This document shows, piece by piece, positions 45,568 through 53,943 of a stretch of 64,000 nt of DNA; within the stretch, counting starts at the first letter, position 1, and each line of letters opens with the position of its first letter. Source of the stretch: Sphingobacteriales bacterium (GTDB lineage Bacteria > Bacteroidota > Bacteroidia > Chitinophagales > Chitinophagaceae); NCBI GenBank assembly GCA_026391525.1, contig JAPLEF010000105.1, positions 1-64,000 of the forward strand. The letters are read 5' to 3'. The position numbers and the translations under genes were made by a program. A model generated the notes under the pieces. The model worked only from the letters and a program-made list of their open reading frames with translations. It made no database searches and was not told the DNA's origin.

Positions 45568-46287
45568 ATGCAAAAATTACCAATGCCTGCCAGAACCTAC
45601 AGGCATATTTTCTTTGATCTCGATCATACCCTATGGGATTTTGATAGCAATGCCAAAAGCGCACTGAACGATCTTTTTCTTTCTTTCAACCTGAAAGAAC
45701 GGGTAACCACTGATTTTGAAGATTTTTACAATCATTACCTTCATCATAACAAGATATTGTGGAACCGTTTTCAGAAAGGCTTTATTACCGCTGAAGAGCT
45801 GAAGTGGAAAAGGATGTGGCGCACCTTGCTGGAATACAAAATTGGCGACGAAAAACTGGCCCGATCTCTGAGTGCTTCATTCATGGAAGTGCTCCCTACT
45901 AAAACGGCTGTATTCCCCCATACTATGGAAATACTTACTTACCTGCAGGTTAAATCGTATGTACTGCACCTCATTACTAACGGTTTTGAACAGACGCAAT
46001 GGAAAAAAATCCGCAATAGCGGAATCGACAAATATTTCACTGAAGTAATCACTTCCGAAGCAAGCAACAGCATGAAGCCCGAACCCCAGATTTTTACCTA
46101 CGCTTTACAAAAGTCTGGCGCGAAACTAGATGAATCGATCATGATAGGTGATAATCTTGAAGCCGATATCCAGGGTGCTATGAACGCTGGCATGGATAAC
46201 ATTTTTGTGAATCACACCCAAGCCATAACTGAACTCAACCCTACGTTTACCGTAACACATCTTAATCAACTGGAAAACATATTCTAA
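45568..46287 (+). CDS. YjjG family noncanonical pyrimidine nucleotidase (HAD)
   Basis: A 239-residue HAD-superfamily phosphatase. The catalytic aspartates are D17 and D19 (FFDLDHTLWDF), motif II is the threonine in LITNGF, the lysine motif is K in SMKPEPQIF, and the acidic motif is GDNLEADI. The family hydrolyses noncanonical pyrimidine nucleotides (house cleaning). The frame opens at an adjacent TTG; ATG at 45568 is chosen. A dispersed repeat begins on the last base of the stop codon. Confidence 0.93.
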   Translation: MQKLPMPARTYRHIFFDLDHTLWDFDSNAKSALNDLFLSFNLKERVTTDFEDFYNHYLHHNKILWNRFQKGFITAEELKWKRMWRTLLEYKIGDEKLARSLSASFMEVLPTKTAVFPHTMEILTYLQVKSYVLHLITNGFEQTQWKKIRNSGIDKYFTEVITSEASNSMKPEPQIFTYALQKSGAKLDESIMIGDNLEADIQGAMNAGMDNIFVNHTQAITELNPTFTVTHLNQLENIF

Positions 46288-46506
46288 TACCGATTGGACA
46301 AACAATATAGTCCAATGTCGGCTATCGCCTCATTGTACTATTTGTTTGATACCATCGGCATTTATACCGATTGGACAAACAATATAGTCCAATATCGGCT
46401 ATCGCCTCATTGTACTATTTGTTTGATACCATCGGCATATACTCCCGAAAGCATTCGGGGAATAAGATTTATAAAATATTGGCATATTATATAAATCACA
46501 TTGGTA
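46287..46506. repeat. dispersed palindromic repeat, tandem copy
   Basis: A 77-bp unit starting TACCGATTGGAC occurs at 46288-46364 and again from 46365; the second copy continues to 46506 and so is about 142 bp. Each unit folds into a long hairpin: CCGAT...ATCGG outside and CAAACAATATAGT...ACTATTTGTTTG inside. The full copy adds two further hairpins (CCCGAA/TTCGGG, and an AT-rich pair around a central TGGC). The same ~140-bp element recurs at 60803-60943. It carries no credible gene, and short open frames through it are not conserved coding. Confidence 0.88.
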
Positions 46507-46507
46507 T

Positions 46508-46530
46508 AAAAAAACCTCCCAATCGGGAGG
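46508..46530 (-). terminator. terminator of the small Lys/Cys-rich gene
   Basis: CCTCCC (46515-46520) and GGGAGG (46525-46530) pair perfectly with a four-base loop. On the minus strand seven Ts follow. It is 20 bases beyond the stop of the gene at 46550-46714. Confidence 0.85.
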
Positions 46531-46549
46531 CAGATTTTTTGGAAATGAA

Positions 46550-46714
46550 TTACATCTTTACGGACTTGTCTTTATCTTTTGAGCAAGACTTTCCAGATTT
46601 TGTACAACAAGATTTTCCTTTTGATCCCTTTTTCTTCTTACCCTTTCCGGTATCTGCCATCGCTATTCCTGCAAAAAGCAAACCTGCTGTGGTAAATAAC
46701 AATAATTTTTTCAT
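46550..46714 (-). CDS. small exported Lys/Cys-rich protein (54 residues)
   Basis: A 54-residue open frame. The start MKKLLLFTTAGLLFAGIAMA is a textbook signal peptide with probable cleavage after AMA (residue 20). The mature 34 residues are almost half Lys/Ser/Gly and contain three cysteines (KSCC at about 34-37 and SC at 43-44). A perfect terminator follows. It lies 86 bases downstream of psd on the same strand. No family is recognised. It could be a secreted cationic or metal-binding peptide; that is inference only. Confidence 0.72.
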   Translation of the reverse strand: MKKLLLFTTAGLLFAGIAMADTGKGKKKKGSKGKSCCTKSGKSCSKDKDKSVKM

Positions 46715-46800
46715 GATAATATTTTTATTGATTTATGGTAAAGTTAATTCAAATGGGTAACAGTATTTATTTTCACCTGTTAAAAAAAATCCTAAAAAAT

Positions 46801-47457
46801 TTACCAGTTGGCGATAACAGTTACTCCTCCCTGTACTGTTTCATTAAGCTTTACATTAAGCTGGGTTCCGGGAGGCAACAGTAAATCGACCCTGCTGCCA
46901 AATTTGATGAATCCCAATTCCTCACCCTGTTTAACTTGTTGACCAACCTTTAGATAATTAACGATACGTTTAGCAACTGCTCCGGCAATTTGCTTAACCA
47001 GCACATCCCGGCCATTGTTGCGGATCACCACTGAATGCCGCTCATTTTCAGTTGAAGATTTTGGGTTCCAGGCCACCAGGTATTTTCCTTTATGATATTG
47101 ATTGTATACCACTTCGCCACTGAAAGGATTCCGGTTTACATGCACATTTGCAGGGCTCATGAAAATAGAAACCTGTAATCTTTTATCATGAAAATACTCT
47201 TCGTCATTGGTTTCTTCAATTACCACCACTTTTCCATCGGCCGGAGCTATGATACTGTTTGAAGTTATAGTGAGTTTACGTGACGGAATCCTGAAAAAAG
47301 AGATGATGAACAATAAGAATACCAATGAAATGATGAAGAGCAACGAACAAATCCAAATTTGAGAGCCCCCTAAAACCCAAAACACAATCAGGTTCAAAGC
47401 TCCTAAAACAAGGGTGACCAGGGCAATGGTTTGATATCCTTCACGATGTATGGTCAT
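46801..47457 (-). CDS. psd: phosphatidylserine decarboxylase, short type
   Basis: A 218-residue enzyme converting phosphatidylserine to phosphatidylethanolamine. Two N-terminal membrane helices (about 8-53) are followed by the catalytic domain with APADGKVVVIEE, SPANVHVNRNPFSGEV and the self-cleavage motif FGSR at 186-189 (S188 becomes the pyruvoyl group). It belongs to the short, archaeal/Bacteroidota type. It is 52 bases after cdsA, so the two are probably co-transcribed for phospholipid synthesis. Confidence 0.94.
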   Translation of the reverse strand: MTIHREGYQTIALVTLVLGALNLIVFWVLGGSQIWICSLLFIISLVFLLFIISFFRIPSRKLTITSNSIIAPADGKVVVIEETNDEEYFHDKRLQVSIFMSPANVHVNRNPFSGEVVYNQYHKGKYLVAWNPKSSTENERHSVVIRNNGRDVLVKQIAGAVAKRIVNYLKVGQQVKQGEELGFIKFGSRVDLLLPPGTQLNVKLNETVQGGVTVIANW

Positions 47458-47509
47458 GCTTGAAAATTGAGTGGTAAAGGTACAAACGCAGTACCATTAA
47501 TGCGTAAGC

Positions 47510-48217
47510 TCAGCAGAATAATTTGACATAGAGCCAAACAAAAGGAGTAGCTATGAGCAAAGAGTCGAAACGATCCAGAAATCCGCCATGTCCAGGCATG
47601 ATTTGTCCGCTATCCTTAACATTAGCCATCCGCTTGAGTTTGCTTTCAAACAGATCACCTAAAGTACCCATAACCGAACAAATCAGGGCGACTAAGAACC
47701 AATGATAAGCTGATAGTACTGATGAAATAGTAAGCAAGGAACCCACAAAACCTATCAATAGTACACTAAGCAATGCACCACCAATAGTGCCTTCCCATGT
47801 TTTTTTCGGGGAGATGGAAGAGAATGGTGTTTTTCCGATTACCGAACCTACGAGATACGCCATCGTATCATTGATCCATATGGAAAAAATTACGGCGCAG
47901 GGCATCAGCGGATTGTATGAAGATGAAATCGCATTGTGGCTAACAAAAACAAATCCCCTTTCGGGATAAAAGCCCAAATCGATCATTAAAAAAACAGGAA
48001 GCAAAATATATGGTACAACAACTAATAACCTGGGCCAAATTTTCCCGGGTGGAATCAATCTTAATAAACGGAAGAACTCAATACTACATCCTACAGCGAT
48101 CAAAATAAAAAGCGTTATGAAAGCATAAGCATGAAAAAGCAATCCCCCCAACATCACTACAACAAAAATAACTGCAGTAAGCGCTCTTGTTTTTAGGGTT
48201 TGAATATGGATAGCCAT
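47510..48217 (-). CDS. cdsA: phosphatidate cytidylyltransferase
   Basis: A 235-residue polytopic enzyme making CDP-diacylglycerol from phosphatidate and CTP. The signature KDSGQIMPGHGGFLDRFDSL is present near the C terminus, and KKTWEGTIGG marks an earlier conserved loop. It is shorter than E. coli CdsA (285), mainly at the N terminus. Located between a CPBP-type gene and psd on the same strand. Confidence 0.94.
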   Translation of the reverse strand: MAIHIQTLKTRALTAVIFVVVMLGGLLFHAYAFITLFILIAVGCSIEFFRLLRLIPPGKIWPRLLVVVPYILLPVFLMIDLGFYPERGFVFVSHNAISSSYNPLMPCAVIFSIWINDTMAYLVGSVIGKTPFSSISPKKTWEGTIGGALLSVLLIGFVGSLLTISSVLSAYHWFLVALICSVMGTLGDLFESKLKRMANVKDSGQIMPGHGGFLDRFDSLLIATPFVWLYVKLFC

Positions 48218-48227
48218 TAGGTTTCAA

Positions 48228-49211
48228 TCAGCTTATTGAAGAAAAAATTTGGGCATCTGCATACAACCTTTGCTCCTTAGTGTAGATTTTCATCCGATTG
48301 CGCACAGAATACCGGTGAAGCAATTTGAACAGGAAAATCAGACTGAACAAGGCAATCAGCGCCAGCCACCATTCCACTTTAGGATCAATGGCAGAGGGAT
48401 CAACAGGTTGATGTTTCCTGCTCATGGCAAAAAGTTGTGCCAGGGCCAGGAGGTTATTGAGGAAATGGGCAATGGTGTTGACCCATAAATTTTTTGTTTC
48501 ATAAAATAAATAGCCGAGTACAAAACCGAGCAGCAACCTGCTGAGGAAAAGATAAACGGAAGCATGAATCAAACTAAAAAGCAAGGCAGTTACGAAGATG
48601 GCAAGAATGGGCATCTTCCACCATCTTACCAAAAGATTTTGAAGCGCCCCTCTGAAAAACATTTCTTCAAATAATGCAGGAAAAAAAGCCATGATAAAGA
48701 TGGCGAGCAAAAATTCAGGCCAGTTTTTGAGGTTGCTTATGATGGTGACCTGTTCATTGTATCGGGCTTCCATATTATGGGCCAGTTGATCGAATGAAGG
48801 AAAATGAGCCGTGATACTTTTCACCAGGTCTTCAAAAGGACCCGCCAGGATATTGCTGGTAAAAATGATCAGGAAACCCAGTAACACCTGATAAAGTGAG
48901 AGATTTTTATTAAACCCCAACCAGAACATTTTCTTTCCATTACAAATCAAACTGAACAGGAATGCAGGAATGAACATCATACAACAGGTACCCAGCACCT
49001 GCATCCATCTGGTAAGGTTCACATTTGCAGGATTTTTCATCGCATTGATGATAGCTTCATTCATTTTACTGAATGGGGTGCCCTGAGGTACCATCATGCT
49101 TCCGATGGCCAATTGCACCAATCCGGTGAGTACCATTCCTAATCCTGTAAATACAAGCAGGATGCCGAACTGGCTCGCACCATTGAAACCTTTGATACTT
49201 TTATATTGCAT
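48228..49211 (-). CDS. CPBP family intramembrane protease-like protein
   Basis: About 327 residues with eight hydrophobic helices. The CPBP (Abi, CAAX protease-like) motifs are FPALFEEMFFRGALQNLL (the EExxxR motif) and LLFSLIHASVYLFLSR (conserved His). It may be a membrane protease or scaffold, and the substrate is unknown. The minus-strand frame stays open far upstream into dusB, up to 49769, but that extension is on the antisense of dusB. The ATG at 49211 (MQYKSIKGF) leaves 49 bases to the divergent dusB start. An alternative ATG at 49316 would overlap dusB. Confidence 0.85.
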   Translation of the reverse strand: MQYKSIKGFNGASQFGILLVFTGLGMVLTGLVQLAIGSMMVPQGTPFSKMNEAIINAMKNPANVNLTRWMQVLGTCCMMFIPAFLFSLICNGKKMFWLGFNKNLSLYQVLLGFLIIFTSNILAGPFEDLVKSITAHFPSFDQLAHNMEARYNEQVTIISNLKNWPEFLLAIFIMAFFPALFEEMFFRGALQNLLVRWWKMPILAIFVTALLFSLIHASVYLFLSRLLLGFVLGYLFYETKNLWVNTIAHFLNNLLALAQLFAMSRKHQPVDPSAIDPKVEWWLALIALFSLIFLFKLLHRYSVRNRMKIYTKEQRLYADAQIFSSIS

Positions 49212-49260
49212 ACCGGCAAGATATGTTGTAAATTTGCCCCCGCAATATACAAAGAATGCC

Positions 49261-50298
49261 ATGCCCAAAATAGGCCCTGTTTCATTACCTGAATTTCCGC
49301 TGCTACTTGCTCCCATGGAGGATGTAAGCGATCCCCCATTTAGGGCAGTTTGTAAAGATAATGGGGCAGACCTCATGTACAGTGAATTTATCAGTAGTGA
49401 AGGCCTGATCAGGGATGCCATCAAAAGCAGACAGAAATTAGATTTCAGTGAAGAGGAACGCCCCTTCGGGATCCAGATTTTCGGGGGTGATGAGGAAGCC
49501 ATGGCCATGAGTGCGCGTATATGCGAAACCGTAAACCCCGATTTACTGGACATCAATTTCGGTTGCCCCGTAAAAAAAGTGGTAAGCAAAGGTGCCGGTG
49601 CAGGGGTATTGAAGGATATACAACTCATGGTGCGTTTAACCGAAGCCGTTATCAAAAGCACGAAACTTCCGGTTACGGTAAAAACCAGGCTGGGTTGGGA
49701 TGAACAAACGAAGAATATAGAAGAAGTGGCGGAACGTATGCAGGATATCGGCGTACAGGCTTTATCCATCCATGGCAGAACAAGAAGTCAGTTGTATAAG
49801 GGAGAAGCCGATTGGACACTCATCGGAAAAGTGAAAAACAATCCCCGTATCCAAATTCCTATTTTTGGAAATGGAGATATCGACAGTCCGCAAAAAGCAC
49901 TTGACTATAAAAACCGTTACGGCGTTGATGGCATCATGATCGGCCGCGCGGCAATCGGTTATCCATGGATATTCCGGGAAATCAAAGCTTTTCTCCATAA
50001 TGGGGAAATACTCCCGGCTCCTACCCTTGAGGAAAGGATCAGGGTATGCAAAAAACATCTTGAAAAATCGCTCGACTGGAAAGGGCCTGTTGTTGGTATC
50101 CATGAAATGCGCCGGCATTACACCAATTATCTTAAAGGCTTACCCGGCATCAAAGAGTACCGGTACCGTTTGGTAACGCTCAATGAACCTTCTGCTATAA
50201 ATGCAGTATTGGATGAAGTAAGTGAAAATTATAAAGATTACGAATTTGAAAGGAGCGCTATCGAACTGATCAACTATCACGAAAAATGCCCGTTATAA
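49261..50298 (+). CDS. dusB: tRNA-dihydrouridine synthase
   Basis: A 345-residue flavin enzyme reducing uridines in tRNA to dihydrouridine. The TIM-barrel core has APMEDVSDPPFRAVC, INFGCPVKKVVSKGAGAG (FMN-site and catalytic Cys in CPVK), KTRLGWDE and IHGRTRSQLYKGEADW. The C-terminal helical domain is complete. The frame is open further upstream, but MPKIGPVSLPEFPLLLAPME is the normal start of Bacteroidota DusB, placing the ATG at 49261. It is divergent from the CPBP gene and overlaps the next gene's stop by six bases. Confidence 0.95.
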   Translation: MPKIGPVSLPEFPLLLAPMEDVSDPPFRAVCKDNGADLMYSEFISSEGLIRDAIKSRQKLDFSEEERPFGIQIFGGDEEAMAMSARICETVNPDLLDINFGCPVKKVVSKGAGAGVLKDIQLMVRLTEAVIKSTKLPVTVKTRLGWDEQTKNIEEVAERMQDIGVQALSIHGRTRSQLYKGEADWTLIGKVKNNPRIQIPIFGNGDIDSPQKALDYKNRYGVDGIMIGRAAIGYPWIFREIKAFLHNGEILPAPTLEERIRVCKKHLEKSLDWKGPVVGIHEMRRHYTNYLKGLPGIKEYRYRLVTLNEPSAINAVLDEVSENYKDYEFERSAIELINYHEKCPL

Positions 50299-50880
50299 AG
50301 GCAGTTGAAGCGCCTTGGCAATTTCTTTGCCCAAAGGATCTGCAGAGGCCCCGAAAACATGTGTGAGCCAGCCTTTTTCATCAACAATAAATTTATTGAA
50401 ATTCCATGCGGGTGGGGTTTTATTCCACCCATTTTGAGCAGGATCTGTTAGCCAATGATATACCGGTTGCTGGTTTGGATTGATCACTACACCCGCTTTT
50501 TTCATCATCGGAAAACTGACACCATAATTTTTCTGGCAAAAAGCTGCTATCTCCTGATCAGAGCCGGTTTCCTGTTCCCTGAAATCATTCGAAGGAAAAC
50601 CAAGAATGAGCAATTGTTTTGAATGCTTTTGCCAAAGCGATTCCAATGCACCTAACTGTTTGGTATATCCGCAATCGGAAGCGGTATTCACAATCATCAG
50701 TTTTTTGCCCGCTGCCTGGTGAAGATCGAATGGCTCCCCGTTAATCGCAATCACTTCCAAATCATAAATAGAAACTATCGGTATTACAGCATGGCTGGCA
50801 GTATGCTTTTTTTGGGCAAACCCGCTCAGTTTCATCAATGCAGGGTAAAAGGTTTGAAGCAATTGTTGTCGTATAGTCAT
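50293..50880 (-). CDS. glutathione peroxidase family protein
   Basis: A 195-residue thioredoxin-fold peroxidase. The peroxidatic cysteine is C70 (NTASDCGYTKQ), the second conserved stretch is FPSNDFREQETGSD and the conserved Trp is in PPAWNFNKF. The N-terminal 35 residues are hydrophobic/variable, possibly a weak membrane signal. Such enzymes in bacteria usually work with thioredoxin, reducing peroxides or lipid hydroperoxides. Its 3' end overlaps dusB by six bases. Confidence 0.93.
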   Translation of the reverse strand: MTIRQQLLQTFYPALMKLSGFAQKKHTASHAVIPIVSIYDLEVIAINGEPFDLHQAAGKKLMIVNTASDCGYTKQLGALESLWQKHSKQLLILGFPSNDFREQETGSDQEIAAFCQKNYGVSFPMMKKAGVVINPNQQPVYHWLTDPAQNGWNKTPPAWNFNKFIVDEKGWLTHVFGASADPLGKEIAKALQLPL

Positions 50881-50966
50881 CAGTTAAGAAACAATTAACC
50901 ACAGTTATTGTTTGGAACAGTTACAGAATGGAGGCCCCGGATTTATTTTCAGATAAAAAGATTTGA

Positions 50967-52340
50967 TTAGCCGATCAATTTCTTCAACAAACCTAATCGT
51001 CCTTTCAGTGGCGGATATTTCACATCAGGGTCGAACCATGTTGGTGATTTGAGTACTGCCTTGCTATGGCTGAAGCAATCGAAACTAAAGCGGCCATGAT
51101 ATTTTCCGGTACCACTCGTACCTCTCCCCCCAAATGGCAAATGATGGTTGGTGAGGTGCCAGCTCGAATTATTGATACAGGCTCCACCACAAGGTACTTT
51201 TTGAAGCCAGAATTTTTCTTTTTCGCGACTGGATGTAAACACATAAAAGGCTAGTGGATTCTTATGCATTGACATAACTGAGATGGCTTCCTCTGGTTGA
51301 CGGTAAGTTACGACGGGTAAAATGGGACCAAAAATTTCTTCCTGCATCACCGGTGAATCAAGCCCCACATTTCCAAGAATTGTAGGCGTAATGGTTAAGG
51401 ATGCAGGATCATAATTACCGCCATATAAAATCTCGCCCTGCTTCAAATAACCCAACAGGCGGTTGAAATGATTTACATCAATGATCTTTCCAAATTGACC
51501 GCCAGGGAGTACATCCTTACCATAAAATTTGGTAAGGGTTTCCATAAGGGTTTGTAAAAACTCTTCTTTTATAGATTCATGTACCAATAAGTAATCGGGA
51601 GCAACACACATTTGCCCGGCATTCGAAAACTTCGTACTGGCAATACGCCTTGCCGTAACTTTTACATTTGCATCATCTTCCACTACACAGGGGCTTTTTC
51701 CGCCCAGCTCAAGGGTTACCGGTACCAATCGCTTTGCTGCCATTTCATAAATAAGCTGTCCTACTCGTGTACTGCCGGTAAAAAATACATGATCAAAAGT
51801 AAATTGATTCATCATGGCCGGAATCACTTCTGCGCCATTACCCAAAACTGAAATTACCTGTTGTGGTTTGAAAGTGTTGGTAATTAATTCATGCAGTAAT
51901 GCTGCTGTTGCGGGTGCAATTTCCGATGCCTTTAGTACAACCGTATTCCCTGCGGCCAGCGCACCTACCAATGGTGTAAGCAGCAATTGAAGCGGATAAT
52001 TCCATGGTGCTATGATCAATACCACTCCCATCGGTTCTTTCTGTATATAACTTTTAGAGGGTAGGTTAAGCAGGTTAGTGGATACTTTTTCAGGGCTCAT
52101 CCATGCCCGCAGTTTGGAAAGGGCATATTTAATTTCAGAAAGCACAAATCCATTCTCAGTAACCCAGCATTCTTCGGGAGATTTATTGAGGTCTGATTGT
52201 AATGCCGCATAAATCCGTTGTTCATACCTGATGATTGCTGATTGCAACAACTTTAACTGCTCTGCCCGGTAAGCATAACTTACTGTTGCGCCACTGTCGA
52301 AATAAGTTCGCATTTCATGAAGTGATTCTACCGTGATCAT
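50967..52340 (-). CDS. aldehyde dehydrogenase
   Basis: About 457 residues of the NAD(P)-dependent ALDH superfamily, closest to the class 3/fatty-aldehyde type by its short N terminus. The catalytic Cys is C245 in SNAGQMCVAP, the general base E211 in LELGGKSP, and the nucleotide motif FTGSTRVGQ lies between. It oxidises aldehydes to acids. The frame opens at a TTG at 52367 (extra nine residues); ATG at 52340 is preferred. It is divergent from tadA, 31 bases away. Confidence 0.93.
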   Translation of the reverse strand: MITVESLHEMRTYFDSGATVSYAYRAEQLKLLQSAIIRYEQRIYAALQSDLNKSPEECWVTENGFVLSEIKYALSKLRAWMSPEKVSTNLLNLPSKSYIQKEPMGVVLIIAPWNYPLQLLLTPLVGALAAGNTVVLKASEIAPATAALLHELITNTFKPQQVISVLGNGAEVIPAMMNQFTFDHVFFTGSTRVGQLIYEMAAKRLVPVTLELGGKSPCVVEDDANVKVTARRIASTKFSNAGQMCVAPDYLLVHESIKEEFLQTLMETLTKFYGKDVLPGGQFGKIIDVNHFNRLLGYLKQGEILYGGNYDPASLTITPTILGNVGLDSPVMQEEIFGPILPVVTYRQPEEAISVMSMHKNPLAFYVFTSSREKEKFWLQKVPCGGACINNSSWHLTNHHLPFGGRGTSGTGKYHGRFSFDCFSHSKAVLKSPTWFDPDVKYPPLKGRLGLLKKLIG

Positions 52341-52371
52341 TCCCTTAATTTTGTTTAAAGTTACCAAAGTA

Positions 52372-52818
52372 ATGATGAGTGACGAAGAATATATGACGTT
52401 AGCACTTCAGGAAGCACAAAAAGCTTTTGAAGCCGACGAAGTGCCTGTAGGGGCTGTGGTTGTAATGAAAGAAAGGATTATCGCCCGTGCCCACAATCAG
52501 GTAGAACTATTAAATGATGCTACCGCTCATGCAGAAATAATGGCTATAACCACTGCATTTCAATATTTAGGCAGCAAATACCTCCCCGATGCTACCTTAT
52601 ATGTAACCTTAGAACCCTGCCTGATGTGTAGCGGAGCCCTTTACTGGAGCAAGATTGGCAGGATTGTTTTCGGGGCTTCGGATGAAAAGAACAGTTACCG
52701 TAAAGTGGCAGGAGCCAACAATCCTTTCCATCCCAAAACAATCATTTCAGGAGGCATACTTGAAGAACCCTGCAGCCAATTGATGAAAACGTTCTTTGAA
52801 AAATTAAGGAACAAGTGA
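52372..52818 (+). CDS. tadA: tRNA-specific adenosine deaminase
   Basis: A 148-residue zinc deaminase converting A34 to inosine in tRNA. Catalytic motifs are HAE at 53-55 and PCLMC (C83, C86) near 82-86. The start MMSDEEYMTLALQEA fits the family; a frame opening at 52333 would be within the aldehyde dehydrogenase promoter region and is not used. The alternative ATG at 52375 is equally possible. Confidence 0.95.
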   Translation: MMSDEEYMTLALQEAQKAFEADEVPVGAVVVMKERIIARAHNQVELLNDATAHAEIMAITTAFQYLGSKYLPDATLYVTLEPCLMCSGALYWSKIGRIVFGASDEKNSYRKVAGANNPFHPKTIISGGILEEPCSQLMKTFFEKLRNK

Positions 52819-52903
52819 TGAAAATTGAAATGGCTAAACAAAGGAGCCAACCATCATTTTGAAAATAAAAGAGGTAAAATCAATCAACTTCCAACCATAA
52901 ACC

Positions 52904-53143
52904 CTAAGGCACCGGATCATGACCATGGCTGCCCCAGGGATGGCATTTGGCAATTCGTTTGAGCATGAGCCAAGTGCCTTTCACCGGACCGTGTTTCCTA
53001 AGTGCATCTATACCATACTGTGAGCATGTAGGCGTAAAACGACATCGTGGTGCCAGCCAGGGAGATATCGCCAGTTGGTAGAACCGGATTAACCCGATAA
53101 AAGGCAAACTGAATAGGTTATTCAGCTTTTTGTTTAACGGCAT
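52904..53143 (-). CDS. yidD: membrane protein insertion efficiency factor YidD
   Basis: A 79-residue protein with the family core [32 protein letters not shown] and [18 protein letters not shown]. YidD helps YidC insert inner-membrane proteins. It starts inside rnpA (26-base overlap), the standard rpmH-rnpA-yidD order. A longer frame to 53251 would run through rnpA and is not used. Confidence 0.95.
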   Translation of the reverse strand: MPLNKKLNNLFSLPFIGLIRFYQLAISPWLAPRCRFTPTCSQYGIDALRKHGPVKGTWLMLKRIAKCHPWGSHGHDPVP

Positions 53144-53525
53144 GGATGAGCTTTTTAATAACGGTTCCGGTTGTTTCGTATACGGTTTCATAATCAGGCA
53201 ATTGCTTGCCTGTGAATAACATGAAAACAGAAAGTTTACCTTTTTTTTCAATAAGTAAGCCGGCCAACTCCTCTTTTTGTAGCCGGTATGCTTCCCTCAT
53301 CAAACGCTTGATGCGGTTGCGGTCTACAGCTTTTTTGAAATAGCGGCTACTTACTCCTACACCCGCTTGCAGGATGGATTTTTCATTTTCATGCAGCCAC
53401 CAAACTTTTAATGGGAATACCGTATAGCGTTCTCCTTTTTCAAAAAGCGCTTCTATCTGCTTTCTACTTTTCAGCTTATCCGGTTTGCGGAAAAAATATC
53501 TTACGGGTGCATTCAATGTAATCAA
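53118..53525 (-). CDS. rnpA: ribonuclease P protein component
   Basis: A 135-residue basic protein that assists the RNA subunit in trimming tRNA 5' ends. The family core is present as [20 protein letters not shown] and [19 protein letters not shown] (the RNR motif). There is no ATG near the N terminus: the start must be a TTG, either at 53525 or at 53516 (MNAPVRYFF). It lies between rpmH and yidD, but a good terminator follows rpmH, so it needs read-through or its own promoter. Confidence 0.93.
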   Translation of the reverse strand: MITLNAPVRYFFRKPDKLKSRKQIEALFEKGERYTVFPLKVWWLHENEKSILQAGVGVSSRYFKKAVDRNRIKRLMREAYRLQKEELAGLLIEKKGKLSVFMLFTGKQLPDYETVYETTGTVIKKLIHAVKQKAE

Positions 53526-53564
53526 TTCTGAATTTGAAGGTACAAAACCGGCATACAGTTAACC

Positions 53565-53595
53565 AAAAAAACAGCCTTTGCGTTTGCAAAGGCTG
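53565..53595 (-). terminator. terminator between rpmH and rnpA
   Basis: CAGCCTTTGC (53572-53581) and GCAAAGGCTG (53586-53595) form a perfect 10-bp stem with a four-base loop. On the minus strand seven Ts follow at 53571-53565. It would cut the conserved rpmH-rnpA transcript. Confidence 0.88.
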
Positions 53596-53636
53596 ATGGT
53601 ATACATTTAACCGGAGTTGTTTCCGGAAGTATCGGT

Positions 53637-53804
53637 TTATTTTTTTGAACCATGTTCGTCAGAAACAGTAAGTTTATGACGGCCTTTTGCTCTTCTGCTG
53701 GCAAGCACTTTACGGCCATTGGCATCCTGCATGCGCCTACGGAATCCATGTACAGATTTCCTGCGACGGGTGTGTGGCTGATAGGTTCTTTTTTTACCTG
53801 GCAT
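53637..53804 (-). CDS. rpmH: 50S ribosomal protein L34
   Basis: A 55-residue, very basic protein. The sequence [20 protein letters not shown] and [17 protein letters not shown] are unmistakable for L34. The C-terminal extension SDEHGSKK makes it slightly longer than the usual 44-52. It is followed by rnpA and yidD in the conserved order. A TACCTTTG box on the minus strand at 53895-53888 is the candidate promoter, giving a leader of about 75 bases. Confidence 0.97.
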   Translation of the reverse strand: MPGKKRTYQPHTRRRKSVHGFRRRMQDANGRKVLASRRAKGRHKLTVSDEHGSKK

Positions 53805-53887
53805 TGTTTGGTTTTTTTCCTTTTACAAATGTTGTTAATATGGTTCCGTTCAGCCAGGCACCATCCCGGCTTCTTGTGAAAGGACGG

Positions 53888-53895
53888 CAAAGGTA
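53888..53895 (-). promoter_or_regulatory. candidate -7 box for rpmH
   Basis: TACCTTTG on the minus strand is an exact TAnnTTTG match, 83 bases ahead of the rpmH start, in the gap after murI. No -33 box at the expected distance. Confidence 0.4.
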
Positions 53896-53943
53896 GGGGT
53901 TTTGAAACAATTGATGAAATGAAAGTAGAAAAAATGATGCTCC

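Noticed and set aside
46294-46500. Short plus-strand open frames in the tandem repeat
   Set aside because: The frames translate a palindromic non-coding repeat, duplicate each other, and are not kept intact in the copy at 60803.
46287-46506. CRISPR array
   Set aside because: Only two adjacent units, no spacers of even length, no cas genes; the unit is a 77-bp palindrome.
49212-49769. N-terminal extension of the CPBP protein to 49769
   Set aside because: It is antisense to the well-conserved core of dusB, reads as low-complexity Ser/Pro-rich sequence and has no family resemblance; starts at 49211 or 49316 are better.
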